Shown here in pieces: positions 4,979 through 5,732 of a stretch of 5,732 nucleotides of DNA. The first letter of the stretch is position 1; each line of letters opens with the position of its first letter. The position numbers were made by a program, and so were the translations under genes. The stretch lies in NCBI GenBank assembly GCA_017959195.1, contig JAGDBE010000105.1, positions 1 through 5,732 of the forward strand, given 5' to 3'. Under the pieces are notes generated by a model. It was given only the letters and a program-made list of their open reading frames with translations. It was not told where the DNA came from and ran no database searches. The DNA comes from Clostridia bacterium (GTDB lineage: Bacteria; Bacillota; Clostridia; Oscillospirales; CAG-382).

Positions 4979-5732
4979 CTATTTATCCCAGGGTTTTATC
5001 TTTTTCAGCTCGCCGTACAGCTTTACGTAGCTTTCGTGGCGCGTCTTTTCTATCTTTCCGTCTTCCAGCGCCTTCATGACCGAGCAGCCCTCCTCGCAAA
5101 GATGCGTGCAGTCGGTGTACTTACAGCCGTGCGCGTATTTTTCTATATCGGGAAACGAAAAAAGGAGTCCGTCCAGCGTCATCATATTATAGCCCGCAAC
5201 GTCGACAAGTCCGAAGCCCGGCGTGTCTCCGATATACGTGTTTTCCCCGACCTTGAAAAGGCGGGAAAGTCTTGTCGTATGCTTTCCGCGCGAGATTTTT
5301 CTGCTTATCTCCCCCGTCTGCAAATCGAGTCCCGGATACAGCGCGTTTAATATGCTCGTTTTTCCTACGCCCGACGCGCCCGAGAAAAAGCATATTTTTC
5401 CGCTCGTTTTTTCCCTTATTTCCTCAAAAGTTTTACGGTTTTCATCTATTTTTGCGGCGGAAAGACACACGGTGTCTATTCCTGCGTTAAGGTATATCTC
5501 TTTTAACTCGTCGGCGTTCTTTATATCGCATTTATTTATGAGAAGAAGCACGTCGGCGTGCTCGTTTCTTGCCACCGCCGTGAGTTTATCGAGCACGTAC
5601 AGGTCCGGCTCCGGCTTTGCCGACGCGATAACTATAATAAAGGTATCGACGTTTGCAACCGCCGGCCTTAAAAACTCGTTTTTGCGGTCCTTTATATCGG
5701 TAATGAAGCCGCTTTTGTCCTCAAATGCCAAA
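4979..5732 (-). CDS. rsgA: Small ribosomal subunit biogenesis GTPase RsgA, 5' end cut by window edge
   Basis: RsgA (YloQ/YjeQ) is a circularly permuted GTPase that assists late 30S subunit maturation and is activated by the ribosome. The visible 250 codons contain the motifs in the permuted order G4-G5-G1-G2-G3: NKCD at 66-69, LSAAK at 90-94, P-loop GASGVGKTS at 118-126, the threonines of GKHTTR at 149-154 and DTPGFG at 169-174. A C-terminal zinc knuckle follows, CKYTDCTH ending at 210 plus Cys216. Numbering is from the first visible full codon. The first visible codons end the OB-fold and read into RPAVANVD, where the GTPase domain normally begins. Most of the N-terminal OB domain and the true start therefore lie beyond the window; the TTG at 5731 is an internal leucine codon. 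The gene is the last of its transcription unit and ends at the shared terminator. Confidence 0.97.
   Translation of the reverse strand, partial: LAFEDKSGFITDIKDRKNEFLRPAVANVDTFIIVIASAKPEPDLYVLDKLTAVARNEHADVLLLINKCDIKNADELKEIYLNAGIDTVCLSAAKIDENRKTFEEIREKTSGKICFFSGASGVGKTSILNALYPGLDLQTGEISRKISRGKHTTRLSRLFKVGENTYIGDTPGFGLVDVAGYNMMTLDGLLFSFPDIEKYAHGCKYTDCTHLCEEGCSVMKALEDGKIEKTRHESYVKLYGELKKIKPWDK

Noticed and set aside
5729..5731. TTG as the start codon of the RsgA gene
   Set aside because: The frame is open to the window edge and the OB-fold domain required in RsgA is missing, so this TTG is an internal leucine codon of a gene cut by the edge.

Overview
This looks like a chromosomal housekeeping and sporulation region of an endospore-forming Bacillota, most likely a Clostridia-type anaerobe. 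The evidence is a clear SpoIIR, a SpoIIQ-like M23 protein, a class B penicillin-binding protein with a KTATAQ box, an MnmM-type tRNA methyltransferase, AT-rich intergenic spacers and strong GGAGG ribosome binding sites. Genus cannot be read from the sequence. I see no mobile elements, CRISPR arrays, tRNA or rRNA genes. No gene-free stretch exceeds about 150 bases.

Layout. On the minus strand at the left are a class B PBP (683-2290) and, downstream of it, spoIIR (start at 580, cut by the left edge). A 144-base divergent spacer holds a near-perfect SigA promoter that fires rightward into mnmM (2435-2989), an LCP-like membrane protein with eroded catalytic residues (3010-3951) and a SpoIIQ-like M23 protein (4033-4941). 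A perfect 15-bp hairpin then serves as a shared terminator against the convergent gene rsgA (minus strand, 5' end beyond the right edge).

How the genes relate. SpoIIR and SpoIIQ are both forespore-made, SigF-dependent proteins of the engulfment stage in characterised spore formers. Each has a SigF-like promoter candidate just upstream. MnmM (wobble uridine methylation) and RsgA (30S maturation) are translation genes. The PBP and the LCP-like protein are envelope proteins that may or may not belong to the sporulation programme.

Most interesting point. The leader of the SpoIIQ-like gene is built as a 16-bp hairpin. Its 5' arm contains the -10 of the SigF-like promoter and its 3' arm contains the Shine-Dalgarno, followed by a T-run. 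Read-through RNA from the vegetative operon would fold, hide the ribosome site and possibly terminate. RNA started at the SigF promoter would lack the 5' arm and be freely translated. spoIIR has a different leader hairpin, with its Shine-Dalgarno in the loop and an 11-codon micro-ORF overlapping its start. The SpoIIQ-like gene also carries a perfect 13-bp palindrome inside its coding region.
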